Counted from the first letter of the stretch, positions 6,821 to 16,428 are shown. The stretch: DNA of 64,000 nt from Paenibacillus polymyxa (GCF_015710975.1 NZ_CP049783.1:5590001-5654000), one strand, 5' to 3'. Notes: generated from the letters alone by a model not told the origin. Translations and numbers: made by a program.

Positions 6821-8638
6821 TTATTTGTTTAAATGAAAAGGTACGGTCGTTACGATGACGTCTTTGTAATTGATTAAATAAGCTCTCATCAGCAAACTGG
6901 TCTGATTGTGCAGTATATTTTCCCACCAGTGTTTAGTGATAAATTGTGGAATGAGAACTGTGATATGGTCCTCGTCTGCCTTTTTCCACTCTACTGTATC
7001 GATGAACTTGCGGAGCGGATTAATGATGCTGCGATAACGGGATCTCAGCACTACTAAACGTATACCTACATCCCACTCTTCCCACTTCTGTTCCATTTTT
7101 TGAATCGCTTCATCATCCACACCCACATATACAGCAACCACATTGTCCGACAAGGTTTTGGCATAGCTGATGGTATTCATAACGACTCGTGTAATGCCTG
7201 CCACCGGAATAATAATCGTATTGCCTTTGACCATAGGTTTGTCCTTCGTGATATCAATGCGCAGTTGTTCAGCCGTATTTTTGTAATGTTTGTTGATCTT
7301 CATAAAGAAATACAGTACCAAAGGCAGGAAGATAAAGACTACCCACACCTGGCTAAACTTAGTGAAGATAAAGATGAGCGTAATCGACAGCGTGGTTAGC
7401 ATCCCAACCGTATTAATAGCCAGCTTGACGACCCAGCCAGCAGGTTTGAGCCGAATCCATCGAATCATCATACCAAGCTGCGACAGGGTAAACGGGATAA
7501 ATACCCCTACAGCATAAAGCGGAATGAGATTTTCGGTATTGCCACCAAAAACGATGACCAGCAATGCCGAGAAGATACTCAAAAACAGGATACCGTTAGA
7601 ATAACCGAGTCGATCTCCACGAACCATAAACATATGCGGCATATATTTGTCCTTAGCGAGCATAAAAGCGAGCAACGGAAAGGCTGAATAGGCTGTGTTG
7701 GCCGCCAAAAACAAGATAAGCGCCGTCACACCTTGAATGATGTAGTACATCACACCGCGCCCAAAAGTGGCATTCGCAATTTGCGAAATGACTGTTTCTT
7801 GCGGATTAGGACGAACACCGTACCAATAAGCCAGCAAACTAATTCCGATAAACATACAGCCGAGAATCAAGCCCATCATCATCAATGTAGTTGCCGCATT
7901 TTTGGCAGCAGGCTTGCGGAAGTTCGGAATGGCATTGGAGACAGCTTCTACACCGGTTAGCGCCGAACAGCCCGAGCTGAATGCTTTCAGTAAGAGAAAC
8001 AAACTGACATTGGATACCGTAGCTCCAAATTGCGGCGCCGCCGCATGGGCTCCTCCTGCCAGATAGTGAATGATACCACTAATAATCAAAACAAAAATGG
8101 CAACAACAAATAAGTAAATCGGTATCGCCAGCACCGAGGCAGATTCCGTCACCCCGCGCAAATTCATAATAGTCAAAAAGATAATCATCACCAAAGCAAT
8201 TGCGATCCGATGATCATGTAACGATGGGAACGCCGATGTAATGGCATCTGTACCTGCCGATGAGCTAACAGCTACCGTTAGAATATAATCGACCAGCAGA
8301 GAGCCGCCTGCAATCAGACTTGGACTCTTTCCCAAATTGTCCTGTGCGACAATGTAGGCTCCCCCACCACCAGGGTAGGAAAAAATGGTCTGTCTATACG
8401 ACAGGATCAGGATGATAAGCAAACCCAACACCGCAATGGATATAGGGATGGAATACCATAGGGCAGCGAAGCCCGCTGTAATTAAAACCAGCAGAATTTG
8501 CTCCGTGCCGTAAGCTACAGAGGACAATGCATCTGAGGACAGAATGGCCAGTGCCTTGAGCTTATTCAGTTTCTCATCTTCAAGGGCCGTCGACTTTCGC
8601 GGACGACCGATTAATAACCTTTTGACTTTACTCAGCAT
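6821..8638 (-). CDS. kimA: KimA-type high-affinity potassium importer (APC/KUP-like)
   Basis: This 605-residue protein matches my memory of Bacillus KimA (YdaO) along its length: LALAILSSDALSSVAYGTEQ near the N-terminus, the SYPGGGGAYIVAQ loop, VDYILTVAVS, and a C-terminal cytosolic domain of about 150 residues after the last of some 12 helices. KimA is a potassium-proton symporter used at low potassium and inhibited by cyclic di-AMP. In Bacillus its mRNA also has a ydaO cyclic-di-AMP riboswitch, which is not visible here in the 190 bases upstream. ATG 8638 follows GAAGGAG. The transcript ends at a strong terminator. Other APC permeases of the family are the alternative. Confidence 0.88.
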   Translation of the reverse strand: MLSKVKRLLIGRPRKSTALEDEKLNKLKALAILSSDALSSVAYGTEQILLVLITAGFAALWYSIPISIAVLGLLIILILSYRQTIFSYPGGGGAYIVAQDNLGKSPSLIAGGSLLVDYILTVAVSSSAGTDAITSAFPSLHDHRIAIALVMIIFLTIMNLRGVTESASVLAIPIYLFVVAIFVLIISGIIHYLAGGAHAAAPQFGATVSNVSLFLLLKAFSSGCSALTGVEAVSNAIPNFRKPAAKNAATTLMMMGLILGCMFIGISLLAYWYGVRPNPQETVISQIANATFGRGVMYYIIQGVTALILFLAANTAYSAFPLLAFMLAKDKYMPHMFMVRGDRLGYSNGILFLSIFSALLVIVFGGNTENLIPLYAVGVFIPFTLSQLGMMIRWIRLKPAGWVVKLAINTVGMLTTLSITLIFIFTKFSQVWVVFIFLPLVLYFFMKINKHYKNTAEQLRIDITKDKPMVKGNTIIIPVAGITRVVMNTISYAKTLSDNVVAVYVGVDDEAIQKMEQKWEEWDVGIRLVVLRSRYRSIINPLRKFIDTVEWKKADEDHITVLIPQFITKHWWENILHNQTSLLMRAYLINYKDVIVTTVPFHLNK

Positions 8639-8655
8639 TTCGTTGACTCCTTCTT

Positions 8656-8759
8656 TGGATGAGGGTTTTGCAAAAGAACTATGAATCGTATATTTATTAT
8701 GTCACCTGCACATCAGATTGATGAAACAAATGAACTATTATTTTATACTCCCTCATCCA
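8656..8759 (-). promoter_or_regulatory. Leader of kimA with a long-range 10-base inverted repeat
   Basis: TGGATGAGGG (8656-8665) and CCCTCATCCA (8750-8759) are perfect inverted repeats 84 bases apart. The gene-proximal arm abuts the ribosome site of kimA. A possible promoter (TTGTTT, 17 bases, TATAAA) overlaps the distal arm, so the repeat may act in DNA rather than in RNA. Confidence 0.4.
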
Positions 8760-8799
8760 GAAAAAAACAATAAGGAATGCTCCCTAAAAAGAGCATTCC
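8760..8799 (-). terminator. Terminator of the AraC-type regulator gene
   Basis: Nine-base arms GGAATGCTC (8774-8782) and GAGCATTCC (8791-8799); read leftward they are followed by TTATTGTTTTTTT. Confidence 0.85.
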
Positions 8800-8831
8800 C
8801 GAGTAAGAAAGAGTATTTTGATAAAATACCC

Positions 8832-9668
8832 TTATGTATACAGTATTTTGAACCTTTCAGGCGTAATTCCTTCCGCTCGGCGGAATGTTGCCACAAAATG
8901 ACTGACATCTCGGAAGCCTACGCGCTCCGAAATCTCCTTCACCGTTAATTGCGGATACTCCGTCATCATTTCCTTCGCCTTCCGCAACCGAATTACAATC
9001 AGATAAGCATACGAAGTCACACCGAACGCTTGCTTAAACAATGTATTTAAATGACGAGCGCTGACATTCATCATCACGGCCATATCCCTTAAACCCACAT
9101 CTGGGCTGGCATAATTTTGCTCCATAAAGGTCAGTACAGGAGTTAAACGTTCCACATTATGAGAAAGGGAAGGCATCGAGCTATGTTGTCCATGTTTACG
9201 CAGCAGAGTCAGAAAACGGTACATATTGGCCGAAGCATCTAATCCAGACAAATCACGTTCACTAACCATGGAGTGTAGCATGTTTTCCCCAAAGCTGTGC
9301 AGCTCGCTATCCGGGTCCCAATGATACCCTCGCGTATGCTTCAATCCGAGTGCAGTCAATACAGCAGCGGCGATGGGTCCGTCAAATGTGATGTATAACG
9401 TTCGCCATACCTTGGTCGCCCGTCTGTATGCATGGGCTTCGCCTGGCAGCAGCAGGACCCCGGACTGCTCGCCCAAACGGAAGGTCCCCCCTTTATATGT
9501 AAACATCCCCTCACCAGACACCGTCTGAATCCAGTGAAAACATGGATAGCCCTCTGGACGGGACACATCCTCCTGTCTGCTATTAAATCCGATACTTTCA
9601 ATAAAAAGAGGTAAAGAGTGTTCACGAGTAGTCAGGAAAAATCGCAAATGATGGGGAGTCAAAATCAT
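8832..9668 (-). CDS. AraC family transcriptional regulator beside the beta-galactosidase gene
   Basis: A 278-residue regulator with an N-terminal cupin-like sugar-sensing domain (LLLPGEAHAYRR, residues about 50-90) and two C-terminal helix-turn-helix motifs (VGLRDMAVMMNVSARHLNTLFK and VKEISERVGFRDVSHFVATFRR). It is divergent from the GH42 gene across 137 bases, so it most likely controls that operon in response to a sugar. ATG 9668 follows GGAGGTGC with good spacing; the frame is open to 9716 without a better site. The inducer is unknown. Confidence 0.9.
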   Translation of the reverse strand: MILTPHHLRFFLTTREHSLPLFIESIGFNSRQEDVSRPEGYPCFHWIQTVSGEGMFTYKGGTFRLGEQSGVLLLPGEAHAYRRATKVWRTLYITFDGPIAAAVLTALGLKHTRGYHWDPDSELHSFGENMLHSMVSERDLSGLDASANMYRFLTLLRKHGQHSSMPSLSHNVERLTPVLTFMEQNYASPDVGLRDMAVMMNVSARHLNTLFKQAFGVTSYAYLIVIRLRKAKEMMTEYPQLTVKEISERVGFRDVSHFVATFRRAEGITPERFKILYT

Positions 9669-9805
9669 AAAAAGCACCTCCGGCGTATGCGGTATTTGTG
9701 TCTCATGTAGATCCATATTGTTATATACATGTTCATTTTATTATATTTAAAAGCATTAATTTGTATTATAAGATAGGATTATTCTTATATACAGAGGTGA
9801 TTGGC

Positions 9806-11833
9806 ATGATAAGCAGCAAACTTCCTAAAGTATTTTACGGTGGGGATTACAATCCTGAGCAATGGGATGAGGCCACGCATCAGGAGGATTTACGGATGTT
9901 CAGGCAGGCCGGTATTGATATCGCCACACTCAACGTTTTCTCATGGGCTAAAATTCAGTCTGATGAAATCACATATCATTTTGAGTGGCTAGATCAGCTA
10001 ATTGATAATCTTTATGAAAGCGATATCTTCGTTTGTCTAGCTACTAGTACGGCAGCGCACCCTGCTTGGATGGCTACCCGTTATCCCGACATTCTTCGGG
10101 TCGATGCTGACGGGCGTAAGCGAAAATTCGGTGGACGCCATAACTCTTGTCCGAACAGCCCAACCTATCGGAAATACGCGGAGCAGATGGCTGACCGACT
10201 TGCAGAGCGATACAAAGACCATCCCGCGATCCTGGTGTGGCATGTTTCTAATGAGTATGGCGGGGATTGCTATTGTGACAATTGTGCCGCAGCGTTCCGA
10301 GTGTGGCTCAAACAAAAATACGGATCACTGGAAGAGCTAAACCGGGTGTGGAATACTTCCTTCTGGGGTCACACCTTCTATGATTGGGATGAAATTGTAC
10401 CTCCAAATAATCTAAGCGAACATTGGGGAGAAAATCACTCCACATTCCAGGGTATATCCCTCGATTATGCGCGCTTTAATTCAGACAGTATTCTGGATTG
10501 CTACCTGCTGGAATATAACGCGATTAAAAAACATATTCCCGATGCCGTGGTAACAACCAATCTGATGGGCTTTTTTAAGCAACTGGATTATTTTAAATGG
10601 GCTAAGCACATGGATATAGTATCTTGGGACAGTTATCCCGGAGCTAATACCCCGATAAGCTATACGGCGATGGCGCATGATCTGATGCGCGGCTTGAAGG
10701 ATGGGCAGCCCTTTATGCTGATGGAGCAAACACCGAGCCAGCAGAATTGGCAGGCGTATAATTCACTTAAACGGCCTGGTGTTATGCGTTTATGGAGTTA
10801 TCAGGCTGTAGCACATGGCGCGGATACGGTCATGTTTTTCCAGCTTCGCCGCTCGATCGGTGCTTGTGAGAAATTCCACGGGGCTGTAATTGAGCATGCC
10901 GGACATGAGAACACACGTGTATTTCGCGAGGTGGCACAGCTTGGCAGCGAGCTTGGTGCTTTAGGCAACACGCTGCTTGACGCAACTGTTCATGCCAAAG
11001 TAGCTATTTTGTTTGATTGGGATAATTGGTGGGCTTTGGAAAAATCAAGCGGCCCTTCTGTCGCCTTGAAATACTTAGATCAGGTGCATAAGTATTATGC
11101 TACCTTCTTCCGGCGCAACGTACAGGTAGACATGATTTCTGTGGATACAGATTTCCAAAAATATGATCTCATTATCGCGCCTGTACTCTACATGGTCAAG
11201 CCGGGTACTGCTGAGAAGCTGGAACAATTCACAGAGCGTGGCGGTACCTTCCTAACAACCTTTTTCAGCGGCATTGTAAATGAAAACGATCTGGTCACAA
11301 CCGGAGGATATCCTGGTAAGCTGCGTAATCTGCTCGGGATCTGGGTGGAGGAAATTGATGCGCTTCTGCCTGAATCACACAATCGCATTATATTGAAAGA
11401 AAAAGTGGGCGTATTAGAAGGTGAATATAAATGTGAGTTGCTCTGCGACTTACTGCATAGCGAAGGAGCCGAGGTGCTGGCGGAATACGGCGATGATTTC
11501 TATCAGGGCATGCCAGTGCTGACACGCAATCGTTTTGGTCAAGGGGAGGCTTGGTACGTCGCTTCCGACCCTGAGCAACCTTTCCTTGATGGTCTGCTGG
11601 GCTACATTTGTGAGCAAAAAGGGATTTCATCCCTGCTGCGTGCTCCTGCGGGCATTGAAGCCACTAAAAGATCCAAAGATGGAAAGTCTTATCTATTTGT
11701 TCTGAACCATAATGCCCAGACCCAGCAATATCATCTGGATGACCAAAAAGGAAAAGAGCTAATCAGTGGAAAATTCCTGGAAGGAGATATTTCTATTGAA
11801 GGCTATGGCTTTCAAGTACTGGAGCTATCCTAA
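9806..11833 (+). CDS. Beta-galactosidase, glycoside hydrolase family 42
   Basis: A 675-residue GH42 enzyme that releases terminal beta-galactose inside the cell. The start region has the family hallmark FYGGDYNPEQW. The acid/base Glu lies in WHVSNEYGG, and the nucleophile Glu in FMLMEQTPSQQNW. A zinc-type Cys cluster (CYCDNC) follows the acid/base site, as in metal-containing GH42 members. There is no signal peptide. ATG 9806 follows GAGGTGA. It forms an operon with the sugar-type MFS carrier 68 bases downstream and is divergent from an AraC regulator. Natural substrates are often arabinogalactan or galactan oligosaccharides rather than lactose; which one applies here is open. Confidence 0.95.
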   Translation: MISSKLPKVFYGGDYNPEQWDEATHQEDLRMFRQAGIDIATLNVFSWAKIQSDEITYHFEWLDQLIDNLYESDIFVCLATSTAAHPAWMATRYPDILRVDADGRKRKFGGRHNSCPNSPTYRKYAEQMADRLAERYKDHPAILVWHVSNEYGGDCYCDNCAAAFRVWLKQKYGSLEELNRVWNTSFWGHTFYDWDEIVPPNNLSEHWGENHSTFQGISLDYARFNSDSILDCYLLEYNAIKKHIPDAVVTTNLMGFFKQLDYFKWAKHMDIVSWDSYPGANTPISYTAMAHDLMRGLKDGQPFMLMEQTPSQQNWQAYNSLKRPGVMRLWSYQAVAHGADTVMFFQLRRSIGACEKFHGAVIEHAGHENTRVFREVAQLGSELGALGNTLLDATVHAKVAILFDWDNWWALEKSSGPSVALKYLDQVHKYYATFFRRNVQVDMISVDTDFQKYDLIIAPVLYMVKPGTAEKLEQFTERGGTFLTTFFSGIVNENDLVTTGGYPGKLRNLLGIWVEEIDALLPESHNRIILKEKVGVLEGEYKCELLCDLLHSEGAEVLAEYGDDFYQGMPVLTRNRFGQGEAWYVASDPEQPFLDGLLGYICEQKGISSLLRAPAGIEATKRSKDGKSYLFVLNHNAQTQQYHLDDQKGKELISGKFLEGDISIEGYGFQVLELS

Positions 11834-11901
11834 TGATTCAAATCTGACTTATACCATTCGTTTTTACTGCATGAAGGTAATTAGTACCAAAGGAGTTAAT
11901 C

Positions 11902-13128
11902 ATGAAACGACTGCTATGGATCGGCAGCTTGTCTTATTTTTTAATTGGTCTAGCCCATGTGGTTGTAGGCTCCCTACTGCCCGTGTTGCTAGAGCATTAC
12001 GGTAGAAACTATACGGATGGCGGAAGCCTGATATTCGCTCAATTTTCCGGCTTTCTGGCTGGAGTCCTACTGTCACCGTGGCTTGCCCGGACTTTTGGCA
12101 AACGCCGAAGCCTGATATTTGCCCTACTCCTGCTATGTGCGGCTGAAGTGCTATATTCACTACTGCCGCCTTGGGGCTGGCTATATGCCGTCGGGGCAGT
12201 AGCCGGATTTGGCTTCGGCATGGTAGAAGCAGTCATAGGTACTATTGTTATTGGGGGTATTACCCAAGGAACGGGCGCGGCTATGAGCCGTCTGGAAGTC
12301 TTTTTCGGGATCGGCGCCTTAGCAATGCCGGCTATCGCCAGCCAATTCATTGCTCTAGGTTGGTGGCGACTGGCATTCCCCATCATCTCCTTGTTTGCAG
12401 CCGTAGCCACTATAGCCTGGCTACGCGGGTCCTTTGGCACAATGGACGCTCTATTGGACGAACAAGAACACCGAGGTGACTACCATAAGCGTGCCACTAA
12501 TTCACTGGAGTCACCTACCGTAAAGGCTTCTAAAAGCAGCCCTATAGGCAATTGGAGGCTCCTTGCATTATTTATCGTTTTTTTCTTTATCTACGTAGGA
12601 ACAGAGATGAGTCTGGCCAATTTCCTGCCTTCCATGTTCATCGAGCGACTCGGTCTCACACAAGCCGAAGCAGCACTCAGCGTCACCTGCTTTTGGTTGG
12701 CAATGGCCTTTGGACGGTTGTTCACAGGCTACATTGCCGATCGATACGGCTACGGTGTCTTTGTCGCTCTGAGCTCACTGGCAGCGACTCTGCTGCTGTG
12801 TGTGTTCCCGTTGATCCAAGGCACTGCTGGTGCCTTTGTCCTTATCGTACTGCTGGGACTCGGCATGTCAGGCATCTTTTCCATCGCTCTTGTTTTTGCC
12901 AGCAAAATGATGCCAGGTACAGAAGAATCGACGACCAGCCTGCTTATCGGTGCAGGTGGAGTCGGAGGGGCCCTGCTGCCCCTATGGCTTGGAAACAGTA
13001 TGGATCGTGGAGGGGCAGTTGCTTCAGCTTGGTTACTGGCAGTATTTGCTTGTATCCTGTGCCTGCTTGGCGGTATTCTGTACGCCCTATATGTGCGCAA
13101 AAAGCGGCTTCAAACCGCTTCATCATGA
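11902..13128 (+). CDS. MFS transporter, sugar-type
   Basis: A 408-residue carrier with 12 membrane helices. GKRRS after helix 2 is the loop 2-3 motif, and the second half repeats it as GYIADRYGYG. The overall pattern is like the FucP/GlcP-type glucose/fucose carriers. ATG 11902 follows AAAGGAG. It lies in the beta-galactosidase operon, so uptake of the galactoside or of a product is the likely role. A soluble linker of about 50 residues splits the two halves. The operon ends at a strong terminator. Confidence 0.85.
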   Translation: MKRLLWIGSLSYFLIGLAHVVVGSLLPVLLEHYGRNYTDGGSLIFAQFSGFLAGVLLSPWLARTFGKRRSLIFALLLLCAAEVLYSLLPPWGWLYAVGAVAGFGFGMVEAVIGTIVIGGITQGTGAAMSRLEVFFGIGALAMPAIASQFIALGWWRLAFPIISLFAAVATIAWLRGSFGTMDALLDEQEHRGDYHKRATNSLESPTVKASKSSPIGNWRLLALFIVFFFIYVGTEMSLANFLPSMFIERLGLTQAEAALSVTCFWLAMAFGRLFTGYIADRYGYGVFVALSSLAATLLLCVFPLIQGTAGAFVLIVLLGLGMSGIFSIALVFASKMMPGTEESTTSLLIGAGGVGGALLPLWLGNSMDRGGAVASAWLLAVFACILCLLGGILYALYVRKKRLQTASS

Positions 13129-13144
13129 TATAAGCCTACTACTG

Positions 13145-13200
13145 GCACCCCAAAAGTATCCTTAGTTGACAACCAAGGATACTTTTGGAGGTGCTTTTTA
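13145..13200 (+). terminator. Strong terminator of the beta-galactosidase operon
   Basis: A long hairpin (GCACC...CAAAAGTATCCTT paired with AAGGATACTTTTG...GGTGC) with an 11-base loop is followed by TTTTT. Confidence 0.92.
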
Positions 13201-13338
13201 CATACTAGACGAATGTACCTTGTACAGAAGCCTGTTTTTAGTCAAAGTAGATCGTTTCCTATGAAACACAGGACAGATATCTATGCCTCCTCTAGATGAA
13301 TGGAGTACTATACAACAAACCATATGGAGGTGTTTGTA

Positions 13339-13965
13339 TTGGGTCGTCCTAAATTGAACCAAAAAAAAGGCCGTAAAAAAGATGTTTTTGTTCGTGCCTG
13401 GTTTGATAAGCTAGAAAAAAAGTTTGAGGAAATGCCCCCCAAAAAAAGAAGCCGCTCGAAACGGAAATCGTTTGGTAAAGACATCATTGTCAAAAAGCAA
13501 GTTGTACGTGTGAACATTAATCATGATGCTGAAGGGGATTCCAGAACCACAGGTGATATAGCGCAGTTCGGTTACATTTATAATGTGAGGCCCCAACTCG
13601 TTTCGATTGAAGGGGAGGTCATGTTCGATACGAACGGCATACTTACACCTGGGATTGCTCACCTTCCAGGGACTACACAAATTGCTGTAGCCGATGCAGG
13701 AAAGTATGAAGTCCGCTTTTCGGTGTCGGGTGTAGAACCTAACCAATTCGCCATCTTTATTAATGGCGTACTGGCTGAGGGAACCGTGTACGGCTCAGGA
13801 GCGGGAACACAACAGAACACCGGGCAAGCCATCCTCGCCCTGGCATGCGGTGATGTCCTTACTCTGCGTAACCATAGCTCTACTGCTGCTGTTGCCCTGC
13901 AAACACAGGCCGGAGGAACTCAAGCCAGCATAAACGCCTCTGTTCTCATTAGAAAATTGGGATAG
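13339..13965 (+). CDS. Protein with basic N-terminus and BclA-C/TNF-like C-terminal domain, possible spore-surface protein
   Basis: The 208-residue product has a very basic N-terminal third (KKGRKK, PPKKRSRSKRK) and a C-terminal domain of about 130 residues starting near GDIAQFGYIYN. The features TTQIAVADAGKYEVRFSV, NQFAIFINGVLAEGTVYG and TLRNHSSTAAVALQTQAGG are typical of the jelly-roll C-terminal domain of BclA-type exosporium glycoproteins. There is no collagen-like repeat and no signal peptide, so it may be a coat or crust protein. The start is uncertain: GGAGGTG at 13326-13332 best serves a TTG at 13339, while ATG 13300 and 13324 are in frame without a ribosome site. Confidence 0.75.
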   Translation: MGRPKLNQKKGRKKDVFVRAWFDKLEKKFEEMPPKKRSRSKRKSFGKDIIVKKQVVRVNINHDAEGDSRTTGDIAQFGYIYNVRPQLVSIEGEVMFDTNGILTPGIAHLPGTTQIAVADAGKYEVRFSVSGVEPNQFAIFINGVLAEGTVYGSGAGTQQNTGQAILALACGDVLTLRNHSSTAAVALQTQAGGTQASINASVLIRKLG

Positions 13966-13995
13966 GCTTAGACTCATGCAAAGCCCCAATATACT

Positions 13996-14038
13996 AAAAA
14001 GGGTTTATCCATCGCACGAGGATAAACCCTGAATACTT
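13996..14038. terminator. Bidirectional terminator between the BclA-like gene and degV
   Basis: Arms AGGGTTTATCC (14000-14010) and GGATAAACCCT (14020-14030). Read leftward TTTTT follows at once, and read rightward a TTTTT follows after a few bases. Confidence 0.8.
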
Positions 14039-14039
14039 T

Positions 14040-14870
14040 TTAAAAGGCGATAATGATCCCTTTGTCATTGGCATACATTGAACTAATTCCCCTGGTGGGC
14101 ACAATATGAATATCTTTAAATTGATAGCGGTTCTTCAAGGTATTCATTAACTTTTGCGCCAGTCCGGGATTATTGCAATGAGTAATAACGATGCTTTCTC
14201 CTTCGGTACTTCGACCACTTTTTTCAATGGTATCTGCCAACTTTTCAATGATTTGATTTTGACCACGGGCTTGAGTAAATAATGCGATGTTTCCGTCACC
14301 ATCTGAACCTAAAATGGGTCTGATATGCAAGAATGAGAGTATCTTTCCAGTAATTTTATTCATTCGTCCGTTCTTGACCAAATTATCCAAATTCTCTAAA
14401 ACAAAATAGGTTTTCATCTTGCTGATAAAGCTCTCTAGGGAAGAGATAATTTCGCTTTTATGATATCCTTCGTCAATCAGCTTGCGTAGTTTTAAAGCTA
14501 ACAAGATTTGCCCAGCCGATGCGCTTTTCGAATCGAATACATGAACATCCGCTCCCTCTTCTTCCGCCATATCCTTTGCTACCAATGCACTGGAATACGA
14601 GCTGGACAGGTTGCTGGATAATGTAATGGCAAAAGAAGTATGCGCGCCTTGAAAGGCTTCCTTATACAGCATAGGTGATGGTGATGCGGAACCAATCTTG
14701 GTTGTACAGGCTTTCATTTCTTCCATAAACTGAGGCAAGTCCAATGTGTCATCATCTATGAAGCATTTTTCACCCAATGTCATGTTTAATGGAATCGTAG
14801 TTACTTGCATCTCTTCTTTAAGCTCTGTCGTTAAGTCGCAGCAACTATCTGCTATGATTTTATATCTCAC
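14040..14870 (-). CDS. DegV family fatty-acid-binding protein
   Basis: A 276-residue protein with the DegV fold. IIADSCCDLT near the N-terminus and FDSKSASAGQ in the middle match the family's lipid-binding site. Members bind a fatty acid and some (FakB) present it to a kinase FakA for phosphorylation; no FakA gene is in view. The start is put at GTG 14870 because GAGGGTG precedes it by about seven bases; another GTG at 14885 is in frame. It stands alone, with its terminator shared with the convergent gene. Confidence 0.88.
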   Translation of the reverse strand: MRYKIIADSCCDLTTELKEEMQVTTIPLNMTLGEKCFIDDDTLDLPQFMEEMKACTTKIGSASPSPMLYKEAFQGAHTSFAITLSSNLSSSYSSALVAKDMAEEEGADVHVFDSKSASAGQILLALKLRKLIDEGYHKSEIISSLESFISKMKTYFVLENLDNLVKNGRMNKITGKILSFLHIRPILGSDGDGNIALFTQARGQNQIIEKLADTIEKSGRSTEGESIVITHCNNPGLAQKLMNTLKNRYQFKDIHIVPTRGISSMYANDKGIIIAF

Positions 14871-15197
14871 CCAGTACACCCTCACATTATGTTATTTTTC
14901 CCGTAATTCTTGTTCTGAATACATGCAGATGATCACTAAGTAAGGAAAATTAATTTCATTATCTCGACGTTAAACTAAATATGGATACTATGTACTATAA
15001 AGAATTGCCAACGATAATAACAATGAAATATTTGTGAATTATTATACTTTCCCCCTACACCTTCAGAGGTCTCTTAGCCCAAAACAAAAAAATTCTTTAA
15101 TCTCATTCATCGACTCGTTACAATTAAATAGTATACTCCAATATTTGCGATAAAATAAACCATGCTAACCTCTGTGATAGTAAGGAGTCTTCAAACT
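14871..15197. other. AT-rich divergent intergenic region
   Basis: About 330 bases between degV and the next rightward gene. I see no ORF with a ribosome site, no strong hairpin and no clear promoter, only AT-rich tracts. Confidence 0.5.
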
Positions 15198-15719
15198 ATG
15201 CTTAAGCTAATCTCCAAAAAAAGCTTCATTATATGTATTGTTATCCTGATCGCTTTAACGGCATATTTCACAAAAGATCTATGGACGGAGATGTCGGTAA
15301 AATCAACGGATCTATCGGAATTGACAATAAACCATATTCCACTAAGCAAGAATATTGCGGAGATTGATTTGACTGCTTATAGAAAGAATCCGGATTTTAA
15401 CGATAAACACACGAAAGATGCCGATCACAGATATTTTGAAAATTTCTTGATTGTCTATAGCTCTAGTGGAGAGATTATGAAATTGCAAACCTTGTCCGAG
15501 AGTGAATTTTCCAGCATCGATGGTCACAAGCTTCAGAAACTTGATGATGTAAAAAATAAATTGGGTAACCATTTCGTGGATCAAAGCTACGACTCCGCCC
15601 AAAGCCTAAACGCCTTAGTATATTATGACAAAACAAATCATACAAAGGCTAGTTTTGTATATCCCCATAATAACAAGCAGGATCAGATCGTTGTCTGGAC
15701 TATATTAGAAAAGTATTAA
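15198..15719 (+). CDS. Hypothetical membrane-anchored protein
   Basis: I do not recognise this family. The 173-residue product has one N-terminal membrane helix (FIICIVILIALTAYF, about residues 8-24) and a hydrophilic remainder that should be outside the cell. It is rich in Lys, Asp and Ser, with no Cys pair or enzyme motif. ATG 15198 follows AAGGAG at ten bases; ATG 15162 is in frame but has no site. Base composition is AT-richer than the flanking genes. It stands alone between divergent degV and the convergent quinone reductase. Confidence 0.6.
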   Translation: MLKLISKKSFIICIVILIALTAYFTKDLWTEMSVKSTDLSELTINHIPLSKNIAEIDLTAYRKNPDFNDKHTKDADHRYFENFLIVYSSSGEIMKLQTLSESEFSSIDGHKLQKLDDVKNKLGNHFVDQSYDSAQSLNALVYYDKTNHTKASFVYPHNNKQDQIVVWTILEKY

Positions 15720-15731
15720 CATTTATAAGAA

Positions 15732-15766
15732 AAGGCCAACCCTCAAATGCTGGTTGACCTTGTCGT
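15732..15766. terminator. Weak terminator-like hairpin
   Basis: AAGGCCAACC pairs with GGTTGACCTT (one mismatch) around a ten-base loop, and GTCGTTT follows. It lies between two convergent genes. Confidence 0.5.
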
Positions 15767-15807
15767 TTAAAGAATGTCCTACGCTTCTGAACGAATATGA
15801 ACTAACT

Positions 15808-16395
15808 TTACAGCACTGTTTTAACCGTGTCTTGTACTTGTTTCAACAATCCTTTATAACCGTCTTCATCAAGGTAGCCGATACTTCCAAGCAGCAAGTG
15901 GCCAACCGATTCAATTCCAACGAAATCAAAAATTCCTGTATCTGATGTGAGCTTCAATCCTGTGGTCATACCGATTTCATCGTAGATTGCGTTGGGAGTA
16001 CCATGTGTATTCACGATAAACCCTTTTTTACCTGTAAGCAGCTTATTAATCCCTTCTGTACCAGCCGTATAGGCAAAGCCGTATGCAAATACACGATCAA
16101 CATAACCTTTCAAGATCGCAGGAAGTCCTGTCCACCAAATGGGCGAAATAAACGTAATCGTATCGGACTGCGTGATATACTCCTGCTCTACTTTGATATC
16201 AGCCGGTGTTTGTCCAGCTCTCATCGCAGCAGTATCCTCAGGCTTTAATACCGGTTGAAAATTAAGAGCGTATAGATCGCGTACAACGACTTCGTCACCT
16301 TTTTCCTTCAAGGTGGTTACAACCGTTTCCAGTATCGCGTGATTAAAGCTTTCAGCGTTAGAGTGAGCATAGATGATAAGATGTTTCATTTTCAT
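15808..16395 (-). CDS. NAD(P)H-dependent quinone/FMN oxidoreductase (flavodoxin fold)
   Basis: A 195-residue flavodoxin-like enzyme: LIIYAHSNAESFNHAIL forms the phosphate-binding loop, and ISPIWWTGLPAILKGYVDRVF is the signature of the NQO/MdaB-type reductases, which carry out two-electron reduction of quinones, azo dyes or nitroaromatics. ATG 16395 follows a ribosome site in the 60-base gap after the MarR gene. It is the second gene of a marR-led unit and has an 18-base palindrome of its own just upstream, so it is very likely repressed by that MarR. Confidence 0.88.
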   Translation of the reverse strand: MKMKHLIIYAHSNAESFNHAILETVVTTLKEKGDEVVVRDLYALNFQPVLKPEDTAAMRAGQTPADIKVEQEYITQSDTITFISPIWWTGLPAILKGYVDRVFAYGFAYTAGTEGINKLLTGKKGFIVNTHGTPNAIYDEIGMTTGLKLTSDTGIFDFVGIESVGHLLLGSIGYLDEDGYKGLLKQVQDTVKTVL

Positions 16396-16428
16396 GACCT
16401 CCAGATGTTTTATTGTTATTTTGGCATT

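Noticed and set aside
8639..8831. A ydaO cyclic-di-AMP riboswitch upstream of kimA
   Set aside because: The space is only about 190 bases, includes another gene's terminator and lacks the conserved riboswitch segments.
12552..13133. A 193-codon ORF in another frame of the sugar MFS gene
   Set aside because: It lies wholly inside a clear 12-helix carrier gene, and its His/Arg-rich product resembles no protein family.
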